Source: Candidatus Woesearchaeota archaeon
GTDB taxonomy: Archaea; Nanobdellota; Nanobdellia; Woesearchaeales; ARS49
Assembly (NCBI GenBank): GCA_019323555.1
Contig: JAHWHC010000019.1
Location: 1-22,864 of the forward strand
Direction: 5' to 3'
Length of the DNA: 22,864 nucleotides
The notes beneath the pieces are model-generated. The model worked only from the letters and a program-made list of their open reading frames with translations, was not told the DNA's origin and did not search any database. Position numbers and translations under genes: made by a program. Of the stretch, positions 13,833-20,314 are shown in pieces (position 1 is the stretch's first letter; each line of letters opens with the position of its first letter).

Positions 13833-14843
13833 ATGCAGAAAATATCAGTAGAAGAAGCACTGAAGTTAAAGGATAAAGTAGTCATTGATACTCGGAGTCC
13901 TGTAGAGTTTGAGAAAGACAGGGTGCCTGGAGCAGTCAACATCCCTATTCTAGAAAATGAGGAAAGAAAAGTAGTAGGCACGCTGTATAAAGATAACCCT
14001 GACGAAGCAATAAAATTAGGTTATGAATATTACAACAAGAAACTGCCGCACATGGTTGAGGCGTTCAAAAAGCTGGATAAAGACAAGAAAATAATCATTT
14101 ATTGCTGGCGCGGAGGAATGCGTTCGCAGACCATAACAAAATTAGTGTCTGATTTAGGATTTAATGCATTTTTACTAGATGGCGGATATCGTTCTTACAG
14201 AAGATATATCCGTGCGCAGCTTGAGAAATACGAACCGCCATTTACATTCATTGTTCTTTATGGACTTGCAGGAAGCGGCAAAACTGAATTGATTAAGCAG
14301 TTAACACCTTCAATTGATTTAGAGGGGCTGGCACAACACAGAAGTTCAAACTTCGGGGCAATAGGACTAGAACCAAGAGAGCAAAAACTTTTTGAGAGTT
14401 TATTGTTTAAACGATTAAAAGAATTAGAGGGAGAGAAAGCTGTTTTTATAGAAGGGGAGAGCCATAAAGTAGGCAGAGTATTCATCCCTAACTCTATCTT
14501 CAAAGCCATGAAAAGAGGGATTGCTGTGAGAGTGGACTGCTCAATAGAGAACCGGGCGAAACAAATTGTGAAAGATTATTTTACACACGGCGAAGATGAC
14601 AAAATAAGAAAGATTATTGTTTATCTTAAACCGCACCTCACTAAGAAAGTTGTAGAAAACTTGCTTAAATTGATGGATGAAAAGAATTATGAAGAGGTTT
14701 CTAAGATTTTATTGCAGGATTATTATGATTCTAAGTATGAGCATCAGATCTCGCAGGCAAACTGTTCATACACTGTCTGCAATGATGACATGCAAGAATG
14801 CATCAAAGAATTAAAGAAAATTGCGGGCCAATCAGAAAATTGA
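13833..14843 (+). CDS. selU: tRNA 2-selenouridine synthase, fused rhodanese-P-loop form
   Basis: SelU (MnmH/YbbB) replaces sulfur with selenium in 2-thiouridine at the wobble position of tRNA, using selenophosphate and a geranylated intermediate. The 336-residue protein has the rhodanese domain at 1-130 (VIDTRSPVEFEKDRVPGAVN, catalytic Cys 91 in YCWRGGMRS) and the nucleotide-binding domain from 137 (Walker A GLAGSGKT, 144-151; EGESHKVGRVFIP near 210). It is full length and unbroken. Family knowledge: the enzyme studied in methanogenic archaea is split into two proteins, whereas the fused form is bacterial. This copy is therefore a candidate for transfer from bacteria. AAGGA (13824-13828) precedes ATG 13833. 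No selD gene is in the window. Confidence 0.93.
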   Translation: MQKISVEEALKLKDKVVIDTRSPVEFEKDRVPGAVNIPILENEERKVVGTLYKDNPDEAIKLGYEYYNKKLPHMVEAFKKLDKDKKIIIYCWRGGMRSQTITKLVSDLGFNAFLLDGGYRSYRRYIRAQLEKYEPPFTFIVLYGLAGSGKTELIKQLTPSIDLEGLAQHRSSNFGAIGLEPREQKLFESLLFKRLKELEGEKAVFIEGESHKVGRVFIPNSIFKAMKRGIAVRVDCSIENRAKQIVKDYFTHGEDDKIRKIIVYLKPHLTKKVVENLLKLMDEKNYEEVSKILLQDYYDSKYEHQISQANCSYTVCNDDMQECIKELKKIAGQSEN

Positions 14844-14852
14844 AATAAAATG

Positions 14853-15009
14853 AGTAGCCCCGGGCATATCCTCAAATCAAAGATTTTCGGGACACCCGTG
14901 CCTATTTGCTGCGCAAATAGCCCCGGGCGGATCCAGAACAAATTTTTAAGAAAAATTTGATAAAAACAAGGCGGGCAAAGCCCACCAAAAAATAGCCCCG
15001 GGCGGATTC
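14853..15009. repeat. Three direct repeats matching the 3' end of tRNA-Gln
   Basis: AGCCCCGGGC begins at 14856, 14919 and 14994; the last copy is the real tRNA 3' end. The 14919 copy matches the tRNA over AATAGCCCCGGGCGGAT plus a nearby GAAC. The 14856 copy matches about 11 bases. Spacings are 63 and 75 bp. Between them lie hairpins CTATTTGC-tgc-GCAAATAG (14902-14920), CGGG-aca-CCCG and GGCGGGC-aaa-GCCCACC, all GC-rich islands in AT-rich DNA. They could be decayed tRNA duplicates or integration scars. Confidence 0.55.
14969..14992 (-). terminator. Terminator downstream of tRNA-Gln
   Basis: On the minus strand a T6 run follows the tRNA at once, then the hairpin GGTGGGC-TTT-GCCCGCC and a second T-rich stretch. 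This is enough for archaeal T-tract termination; the hairpin is an additional feature. Confidence 0.45.
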
Positions 15010-15065
15010 GAACCGCCGTCCACGCATCCAAAGTGCGCGATGATTGGCCACTACACCACGGGGCT
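14993..15065 (-). tRNA. tRNA-Gln(TTG)
   Basis: The minus strand folds as a cloverleaf: acceptor AGCCCCG/CGGGGCT, anticodon stem GCGCA/TGCGT with loop CTTTGGA (anticodon TTG, reading CAA), and T arm GGCGG-TTCGAAT-CCGCC. The discriminator base is A. CCA is not encoded and there is no intron. A T6 run and a GC hairpin follow the 3' end. A TATA element lies 28 bases upstream of the 5' end. Confidence 0.93.
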
Positions 15066-15088
15066 GTAATCAGAAGAATAAGTGCCAT

Positions 15089-15102
15089 GTTTAAAAAGTT
15101 TA
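15089..15102 (-). promoter_or_regulatory. TATA box of tRNA-Gln
   Basis: The minus strand reads TAAACTTTTTAAAC, centred about 29 bases before the tRNA 5' end at 15065. It matches the promoter shape used by tRNA-Arg at 21697-21684. Confidence 0.6.
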
Positions 15103-15111
15103 CTGAAAGAA

Positions 15112-15870
15112 TTACTTAAATTGTTCAATAGCTTCTTCTTCTGCAAAATGCAGTTTCCCAGGGACAATCAAGCAGTGCAGGCCTGGGCCAAAGTTGAATT
15201 TCAGAAGGTCTGAGGCCTTGCCGGCCTTTATTTTCTGGTCCAAAGAACCAATCTTTGCACAACCAATGCAGAAGGTACTGTTTGTGAAAACTTTCTCGTT
15301 TCTTCTTAATTCGATTTTCAAGAGATTATTAATTGCGTCATTGACTGTCATGAACTTATTTTCTTTAGGCCTTAAATCAAGAAGCAATAACGTATGCAGA
15401 CCAATCTTTTGGTTCTCTTTGATTACATCATAAGGAGTCTCTGGCTCAAAACCTTTCTCAGGAAAAGGAATGCTGGTAGTCTTGCCAAACTTATAGACCT
15501 GCAGGCCAGTAATGCCAACAGCAGAGATGATGGAGGCATTATGAACAACTTGTGTCTTTATTCCTAGCTTTTGAGCCCGCATCAACAGATCCATATGGGT
15601 TGTGGCTCCAAAAGGGTCACCAACAACAAGAAAAGCAACACTCTTGTCTTTAGCATCCTTAAGAATAGTCTTTTCAGGATCTTTCTCAACCATATCCCTG
15701 TCTGCAATAATCACTTTTTTTTCATATTGTTTCTCTAGATAACTTACTGGGCAGTTCAAAACAGCTGTGTAGTTTTCTAAATAGACAACATCTGCTTTTT
15801 TGACAAGATTAAGACCTTTAACAGTAATATCTTTCTCATCATTTAATCCAAGCCCAATAAAGTATAGCAT
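15112..15870 (-). CDS. dphB: Diphthine synthase
   Basis: DphB methylates the modified histidine of elongation factor 2 with S-adenosylmethionine on the way to diphthamide, a modification limited to archaea and eukaryotes. The 252-residue product has the family length and the tetrapyrrole-methylase fold patterns: LYFIGLGLNDEKDITVKGL at the start, VYLENYT, VAFLVVGDPFGATTHMDLLMRA in the middle, and VVHNASIISAVGITGLQVYKFG with TTSIPFPE after it. The C-terminus FGPGLHCLIVPGKLHFAEEE is also characteristic. ATG 15870 has a TATA element 27 bases upstream, which predicts a leaderless message. Together with EF-1beta it reflects the archaeal translation machinery. Confidence 0.96.
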   Translation of the reverse strand: MLYFIGLGLNDEKDITVKGLNLVKKADVVYLENYTAVLNCPVSYLEKQYEKKVIIADRDMVEKDPEKTILKDAKDKSVAFLVVGDPFGATTHMDLLMRAQKLGIKTQVVHNASIISAVGITGLQVYKFGKTTSIPFPEKGFEPETPYDVIKENQKIGLHTLLLLDLRPKENKFMTVNDAINNLLKIELRRNEKVFTNSTFCIGCAKIGSLDQKIKAGKASDLLKFNFGPGLHCLIVPGKLHFAEEEAIEQFK

Positions 15871-15890
15871 ATGCCTATAGAAATATGTGG

Positions 15891-15905
15891 CGTTTAAAAA
15901 GATTT
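15891..15905 (-). promoter_or_regulatory. TATA box of dphB
   Basis: The minus strand reads AATCTTTTTAAACGC, centred about 27 bases before ATG 15870. It overlaps the last codon of mgtC at 15904, so dphB has its own promoter although it follows mgtC on the same strand. Confidence 0.6.
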
Positions 15906-16335
15906 AGTTTATCTTCTTTTTATGAAAGAATGTTTTTTCTACATGCGTCCCTACCAGAAGTATAAACAATGTGATTCCAAGAGTAAGAACTCCTAAATAA
16001 TACTGCCCAATACCTGCCACCAATCCTAGTGCAGCTGCAATCCATAAACTTGCTGCAGTTGAGAGACCTATAACTCTATTCTTTGCCTTGAAGATAACCC
16101 CGCCGCCAATAAAGCCGATACCTACAACAACCTGGCCCGCTATCCTAGAAATATCCACATTAGGCCCTCCTAAAAGCAGGGAAACCATTGTAAAGACTGT
16201 TGCACCAACGCAAACCAAAGAGTGTGTACGCAAACCAGCAGGGCACTCCTTAACTTCTCGCTCAAGCCCAACAAGTGCGCCGAAAGCAAGGCTAATCAAA
16301 AGGCGAATGACGATATCCTGGGTTGTCAGCATCAT
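15904..16335 (-). CDS. mgtC: MgtC/SapB-family membrane protein
   Basis: A 143-residue inner-membrane protein with four to five hydrophobic helices. The family signature is present: SLAFGALVGLEREVKECPAGLRTHSLVCVGATVF (read as two blocks), then GQVVVGIGFIGGGVIFK and GLSTAASLWIAAALG. MgtC in bacteria is linked to growth in low magnesium and to control of the ATP synthase. Whether the archaeal protein shares this is unknown. Start ATG 16335 (or 16332) is chosen because the family begins here. The frame stays open to an ATG at 16395, which would translate the upstream hairpin as 20 extra residues. No TATA element lies 27 bases before 16335, so the message must pass through that hairpin. Confidence 0.88.
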   Translation of the reverse strand: MMLTTQDIVIRLLISLAFGALVGLEREVKECPAGLRTHSLVCVGATVFTMVSLLLGGPNVDISRIAGQVVVGIGFIGGGVIFKAKNRVIGLSTAASLWIAAALGLVAGIGQYYLGVLTLGITLFILLVGTHVEKTFFHKKKIN

Positions 16336-16486
16336 TTTAAAAAAAAGAAACCCCGCGCGTGTGGCCGCGGGGCAACTTGCGTTTTTTGCCTTCATTAAAC
16401 TTGATTGGGGGTGGTATAATGAAGGCAAAGAAAAACACCGGCTGAATTGCTTCAGCCTGTTTCACCAAAGACCAAAGGGGGTGAAC
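16336..16486 (-). promoter_or_regulatory. Attenuator-like leader between ftsZ and mgtC
   Basis: On the minus strand: first, GGCTGAA-GCAA-TTCAGCC (16457-16440), a seven-pair stem with a GNRA loop and then a T-tract, probably the ftsZ terminator. Second, a 13-bp stem TTTGCCTTCATTA/TAATGAAGGCAAA (16429-16417 with 16397-16385) around a C-rich 19-nt loop. Third, CCCCGCG/CGCGGGG (16372-16366 with 16357-16351) followed by TTTCTTTTTTTT and then the mgtC ATG. The 3' arm of the second stem (GGCAA) can pair instead with TTGCC next to the third, so alternative folds are possible. Confidence 0.55.
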
Positions 16487-17554
16487 TTAATTGATGATTT
16501 CTATGCCTAGGGTCTCTTCAAGCTCTGCTTTTGCAGCTGCCTTGCTTGTTGCTGTGGCCTTACCAACAATCCACGGTGAATTTACACCTGTGATGATTGT
16601 CATAACCATCAGCTTTCCTTTCATCTCTTCAGAGACTCTTGCTCCCCAAATTACGTTTGCATCCTCGTCTAGGCTCTCTGTGACAAGCTCTCCAACCTTG
16701 TTGATTTCCTCCAAGGTCATGTCAGGGCCGCCACTGATATGAAGAAGCGCGCCTGTTGCACCATTGTAATCAATATCCAGCAATGGATTTTCCAGAGCTC
16801 CTTTGACAGCTTCCTCAACCCGATTATTGGTATCAGAACTGCCTACTCCAATAGCTGCAACTCCTCCATTTGTCATGATTGTCTTGACGTCTGCATAATC
16901 CAAGTTAACAAGACTTGGCATTGCAATTGTCTCAACAATTCCCTTAATCATTGTAGCAATCAATTCATTTGCAACTGAAAATGCCTGCTGTATAGGAAGG
17001 TTTCCTGCAATAGCAACCAACCTGTTATTGTCTATCACAATAACTGTGTCAGAATACTTTCTTAACTGCTCAAGGCCAAATTCAGCTTTTTCAATCCTTG
17101 CACGCTCGATATTGAAAGGCATGGTCACTGTACCAATAACAATAGCTCCCATGTCTTTTGCAAGCTGTGCAATAACTGGTGCAGATCCTGTACCAGTTCC
17201 ACCTCCTAATCCCGCGCAAACAAATGCCATATCAGCTCCCTTAAGAGCTGTCTTCAGTTCAGTGATGCTCTCTTGAGCAGCTTCTGCGCCTTTTTGCGGA
17301 AAACCGCCGCAGCCAAGGCCGCGAGTGCACTCTTTGCCGATTATAAACTTTTTATCTGCTTCAGCAATATTCAAATGCTGCTTGTCTGTGTTGCAAGCAA
17401 GAATTTCAGCACCTTTTATGCCTCTTTTATAGAGCCAGGTAACCATATTATTACCGCCGCCCCCAGTGCCGATAACTTTTATATTTGCTTGGCCTACTTG
17501 CAGGCCATCCATATTTAGGTCTTGTTTCTTTGCGTTTTCTAGGATTACATCCAT
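16487..17554 (-). CDS. ftsZ: Cell division protein FtsZ
   Basis: FtsZ is the tubulin-like GTPase that forms the division ring. The 355-residue product shows the T1 loop region NIKVIGTGGGGNNMV (24-38), NTDKQHLN (55-62), the tubulin signature GLGGGTGTGSAP (115-126), FNIERARIEKAE, and the T7 catalytic loop NLDYADVKTIMTNGG (217-231). The overall pattern resembles euryarchaeal FtsZ1. Start ATG 17554 is preferred because AGGGGGG (17567-17561) lies six bases upstream; ATG 17560 abuts that site. The C-terminus ends soon after the second domain (LEETLGIEIIN) and no long tail is present. It is followed by the mgtC leader and preceded by a structured region with a candidate promoter at 17847-17831. Confidence 0.96.
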   Translation of the reverse strand: MDVILENAKKQDLNMDGLQVGQANIKVIGTGGGGNNMVTWLYKRGIKGAEILACNTDKQHLNIAEADKKFIIGKECTRGLGCGGFPQKGAEAAQESITELKTALKGADMAFVCAGLGGGTGTGSAPVIAQLAKDMGAIVIGTVTMPFNIERARIEKAEFGLEQLRKYSDTVIVIDNNRLVAIAGNLPIQQAFSVANELIATMIKGIVETIAMPSLVNLDYADVKTIMTNGGVAAIGVGSSDTNNRVEEAVKGALENPLLDIDYNGATGALLHISGGPDMTLEEINKVGELVTESLDEDANVIWGARVSEEMKGKLMVMTIITGVNSPWIVGKATATSKAAAKAELEETLGIEIIN

Positions 17555-17617
17555 TTGCATCCCCCCTTTTGGTTTTGTCTTTTTTAATCTATATATCCCC
17601 ACATAACCTTCACACTT

Positions 17618-17633
17618 GCGAAATGTTTATATG
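17618..17633 (+). promoter_or_regulatory. Plus-strand promoter facing the ftsZ upstream region
   Basis: BRE GCGAAA (17618-17623) and TATA TGTTTATATG (17624-17633) predict initiation near 17656. No annotated gene lies downstream on this strand. The transcript would be antisense to the ftsZ leader, or it would express the small frame at 17670. Confidence 0.5.
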
Positions 17634-17669
17634 TAGGTTAACTTTAATTTTTCCCAGAACGAGGGGTTT

Positions 17670-17774
17670 ATGATAAGTTTGCGCCAACAAATTTATCTGA
17701 GAGAAATTGCATTCGTTCAACTAATACTAAACGCCAAATTAGTATTTCGCCAAAATATTTACGCTAAAATTTAA
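17670..17774 (+). CDS. Possible 34-residue microprotein
   Basis: A short frame starts at ATG 17670. GAGG (17661-17664) lies five bases upstream and a BRE/TATA promoter predicts a start near 17656. The translation begins MISLRQQIYLREIAFVQLIL and ends RQNIYAKI, a basic amphipathic sequence with no Cys. It has no recognised homology. The same DNA is full of inverted repeats and TTGGCG motifs, so it may instead be a non-coding regulatory region read by chance. Treat it as a candidate only. Confidence 0.25.
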   Translation: MISLRQQIYLREIAFVQLILNAKLVFRQNIYAKI

Positions 17775-17790
17775 ACTGAGTTCGCCAAAA
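17680..17790 (-). repeat. TTGGCG motif array upstream of ftsZ
   Basis: On the minus strand TTGGCG occurs at 17788-17783, 17753-17748, 17737-17732 and 17687-17682, with a variant TTAGCG at 17767-17762. Each is in an AT-rich context. Three sit in loops of short inverted repeats: ATAAGTTTG/CAAATTTAT (17673-17695), AATACTAA/TTAGTATT (17723-17746), and AAACTGAGTT/AACTCTGTTT with one mismatch (17773-17798). This looks like an operator array or structured leader. Confidence 0.55.
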
Positions 17791-17830
17791 CTCTGTTTAA
17801 AATTAATATTTCTTTTAATTAATAAATCAG

Positions 17831-17847
17831 GTATATAAACATTTTCG
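17831..17847 (-). promoter_or_regulatory. Candidate ftsZ promoter
   Basis: The minus strand reads CGAAAATGTTTATATAC, nearly the same BRE and TATA as the opposing promoter at 17618. Initiation near 17809 would give ftsZ a leader of about 255 nt that contains the motif array. A second, weaker TATA (GATATATAGA, near 17597-17588) could give a very short leader. Confidence 0.5.
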
Positions 17848-17875
17848 TGATTCAAAATATATTTTAAAAACTATA

Positions 17876-18511
17876 CTACTCTTTTTTATTCTCGAGAACT
17901 TTCTTGAACATCTCTTTGCCTTTCTTAATTGCCGACTGAACATGCTCTCCATAATAACCAAGGAAAGCAGCAAGATCCTTAATTCTATTGCCATACTGCT
18001 CTATAAAAGTGACATTTTCAGTCTTGAACTTCTGAGGCATGCGCGGTTTTTCAGCAGCATAACCTAGTGTTATGACTGCCTGCGGAGATGCATCAGGAGG
18101 GATATTCAGGGCCTTTCTAAGCATTCCCTCTTCAAAAGCACCAACCCAACAAGAACCTAAGCCTTGATCAGTGGCAGCTATCAAGATATTTTCAATGGCT
18201 GCAGCGCTGTTATGCTGGCAGTAAATTTTCTCACCTTTCTCGCCGTAAAAAGTAGCGACTTTCTTTGGGTTGCCAACGACAACAATATGCACAGGAGCAT
18301 CCTGCATCCAGTACTGCTTTACACAAGCCTCTGCAATCTTTTTCCTGGTATCTTCTTTTGTGACAAGAATAAACTTCCAATCCTGGACATTGCCTGCACT
18401 AGGAGCTAATCGCGCAGCGTCAAGTATATTGCCCACTTTCTCAAACTCTACAGGAAAATCCCTGTACTTCCTTATGCTCCTTCTTAATCTCAGTGCTTCC
18501 AGTGTTTCCAT
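17876..18511 (-). CDS. Nitroreductase-family flavoprotein
   Basis: A 211-residue member of the FMN-dependent nitroreductase fold, which reduces nitro compounds, quinones or flavins with NAD(P)H. Family motifs: RLRRSIRKYRDFPV (8-21) and ARLAPSAGNVQDWKFILVT (33-51), which contact FMN. Later come NSAAAIENILIAATDQGLGSC (two parts) with WVGAFEE, and ALNIPPDASPQAVITLGYA. The C-terminal 45 residues are a helical extension (AAFLGYYGEHVQSAIKKGKE). The physiological substrate is not predictable. Start ATG 18511 is 42 bases from the divergent DNA ligase gene. A TATA-like element on the minus strand at 18550-18540 would give a leader of a few bases. Confidence 0.92.
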   Translation of the reverse strand: METLEALRLRRSIRKYRDFPVEFEKVGNILDAARLAPSAGNVQDWKFILVTKEDTRKKIAEACVKQYWMQDAPVHIVVVGNPKKVATFYGEKGEKIYCQHNSAAAIENILIAATDQGLGSCWVGAFEEGMLRKALNIPPDASPQAVITLGYAAEKPRMPQKFKTENVTFIEQYGNRIKDLAAFLGYYGEHVQSAIKKGKEMFKKVLENKKE

Positions 18512-18519
18512 TCTAGAAA

Positions 18520-18550
18520 CTTTTTTAAACAGACCTGGTATATATTATTT
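18520..18550. promoter_or_regulatory. Compact divergent promoter of ligase and nitroreductase
   Basis: CTTTTTTAAAC (18520-18530) is centred about 28 bases before ATG 18554 and would drive a leaderless ligase message. AATAATATATA on the minus strand (18550-18540) would drive the nitroreductase. Each TATA lies on the far side of the 42-bp gap, next to the other gene's start, so the two initiation complexes would overlap. Confidence 0.5.
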
Positions 18551-18553
18551 TCG

Positions 18554-20314
18554 ATGAAATATCTGGCATTAGTGGGGGTATATGAACAATTAGAGAGAAC
18601 TTCTAAACGACTAGAGAAAACTTTCTACTTATCTGAATTCTTGAAAACAGTGGCTCCTGAAGATATGGACCAGGTGATGCTGCTTGCGCAGGGAAGGGTA
18701 TTCCCTGCATGGGATGAAAGAAAAATAGGGATGGCCGCGCGATTATTACTGAAAGCAATCAATATAGCATCTGGAATTGACACTGCAGAGATAGAGAAAG
18801 AATGGAAGAAAACAGGGGACTTGGGGCAGACAGCAGAGAACATCATTGAAAAGAAAAAACAAGCAACACTCTTTGTTGCAGAACTGACTGTTGACAAGGT
18901 CTTTGCAAACCTGCAGAAACAAGCCATGATTGAGGGAGCAGGGACAGTTGACAAAAAAGTAAAGTTAATTGCTGAATTATTGACAAGTGCAAAACCAAAA
19001 GAAGCCAAGTATATCATTAGAACAGTTCTTGAAGATTTAAGAGTCGGCTTGGGAGCAGGAACTGTAAGAGACGCAATAACCTGGGCATTCTTTGGGGATG
19101 AAATTGGATTCAATTATGATAAAAAAGATAATAAATTCGATGTGGGTGATAGAGAGAAGTATAACTCTTATATTGAAGCTGTGCAGGAAGCAATAGATGT
19201 TGCAAATGATTTTGCAGTGGTTGCCAAGAAAGCTGCAAAAGGATTGGGCGGGTTGAGAGAAATCAGCATGGAGCCTGGCAAGCCAATAAAAGTAATGCTA
19301 TACCCTAAAGTCAAGAATCTGTCTGAAGCATTTGCGACAGTGGGAAAACCAGCTGCATTTGAATATAAGTATGACGGATTTAGATTACAGATACATAAAA
19401 AAGATGGAAAAATATTCTTGTTTACCAGAAGACTGGATGAGGTCACAAAACAATTCCCAGATGTTGTTAAATTTGTACAAGAAAATGTTTCTGGAGACTC
19501 TTTTATTATAGATTCAGAGGCAGTGGGTTATGATATCAATACAAAGAAATACACTGCATTCCAGAACATCTCTCAAAGAATAAGAAGAAAATATGACATT
19601 GCCTCAATGGCGGAAAAATTCCCCGTAGAACTTGATGTATTTGACGTGATTTATTTTAATGGCGAGAACATGATCAAGCAACCATTTTCTGAAAGAAGAA
19701 AAATAGTTGAGCAGATAATACAGCCAGTTGAACTATGCATAAAGCCTGCTGTGCAATTGATTACAGATGATGAAACAACTGCAGAGGCGTTTTACCAAAA
19801 ATCACTAGAAGCTGGAAATGAAGGAGTCATGATAAAAAACTTAGAAGGTGTGTACAAACCAGGATCTAGAGTCGGTTATGGAGTCAAATTAAAGCCAACA
19901 ATGGATACACTAGAGGTAGTTATAGTTGGTGCAGAATATGGCGAGGGAAAGAGATCTGCATGGCTGGCTAGCTTTATTATTGCAATAAGAGATCCTGACA
20001 CAGACGAAGTATTAGAGATTGGCAGAGTGGGGACAGGAATAAAAGAAAAAGATGAAGAAGGAATTAGTTTCAGACAATTGACTGATTTGTTGAAGCCATT
20101 GATTATTAAAGAAGAAGGCAAAATAGTGTGGGTAAAGCCTGAGATAGTGATTGAGGTGGATTATGAAGAGATACAGGCAAGTCCAACATATAAATCAGGA
20201 TTTGCCTTGCGATTTCCTAGATTTGTTAAGTTAAGGGAAGACAGAGGAGTGGGAGATATCAACACACTAGAAGAAGTTGAGATGCTTTATGATGCACAGA
20301 GAGGGAGAGGATGA
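18554..20314 (+). CDS. lig: ATP-dependent DNA ligase
   Basis: The archaeal replicative and repair ligase, which joins nicks through an enzyme-AMP intermediate. The 586-residue product has the N-terminal DNA-binding domain (about 1-240, with GAGTVRDAITWAFF near 168), then the adenylation domain. Motif I is KYDGFR with predicted adenylated Lys 272. Motif III lies around FIIDSEAVGYD, motif IV is EGVMIKNLEG, and motif V is VKLKPTMDTLEVV. The OB-fold domain follows (VVIVGAEYGEGKRSAWLASF, ending FALRFPRFVKLREDRG). Length is normal for archaea. It is the first gene of an overlapping operon: its stop shares four bases (ATGA) with the start of the ASCH-like gene. The TATA element 28 bases upstream makes the message leaderless. 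Confidence 0.96.
   Translation: MKYLALVGVYEQLERTSKRLEKTFYLSEFLKTVAPEDMDQVMLLAQGRVFPAWDERKIGMAARLLLKAINIASGIDTAEIEKEWKKTGDLGQTAENIIEKKKQATLFVAELTVDKVFANLQKQAMIEGAGTVDKKVKLIAELLTSAKPKEAKYIIRTVLEDLRVGLGAGTVRDAITWAFFGDEIGFNYDKKDNKFDVGDREKYNSYIEAVQEAIDVANDFAVVAKKAAKGLGGLREISMEPGKPIKVMLYPKVKNLSEAFATVGKPAAFEYKYDGFRLQIHKKDGKIFLFTRRLDEVTKQFPDVVKFVQENVSGDSFIIDSEAVGYDINTKKYTAFQNISQRIRRKYDIASMAEKFPVELDVFDVIYFNGENMIKQPFSERRKIVEQIIQPVELCIKPAVQLITDDETTAEAFYQKSLEAGNEGVMIKNLEGVYKPGSRVGYGVKLKPTMDTLEVVIVGAEYGEGKRSAWLASFIIAIRDPDTDEVLEIGRVGTGIKEKDEEGISFRQLTDLLKPLIIKEEGKIVWVKPEIVIEVDYEEIQASPTYKSGFALRFPRFVKLREDRGVGDINTLEEVEMLYDAQRGRG

Noticed and set aside
13833..15065. Integrated mobile element bounded by tRNA-Gln
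   Set aside because: No integrase, replication or phage gene is present, and the repeat copies are all within 150 bp. Only scars, not an element, can be supported.
14744..15088. 114-residue minus-strand open frame
   Set aside because: It reads through tRNA-Gln and the repeated tRNA 3' ends. The repeated IRPGL-type residues only reflect the DNA repeats, and its 3' part overlaps selU.
17670..17700. C/D box small RNA (ATGATAA and CTGA, about 20 bases apart)
   Set aside because: The C box has a mismatch, no convincing C'/D' pair is present, and no guide match could be tested. Promoter and repeat explanations are simpler.
17603..17875. Replication origin
   Set aside because: The repeats do not resemble archaeal origin recognition boxes with G-runs, and no orc1/cdc6 gene is nearby.
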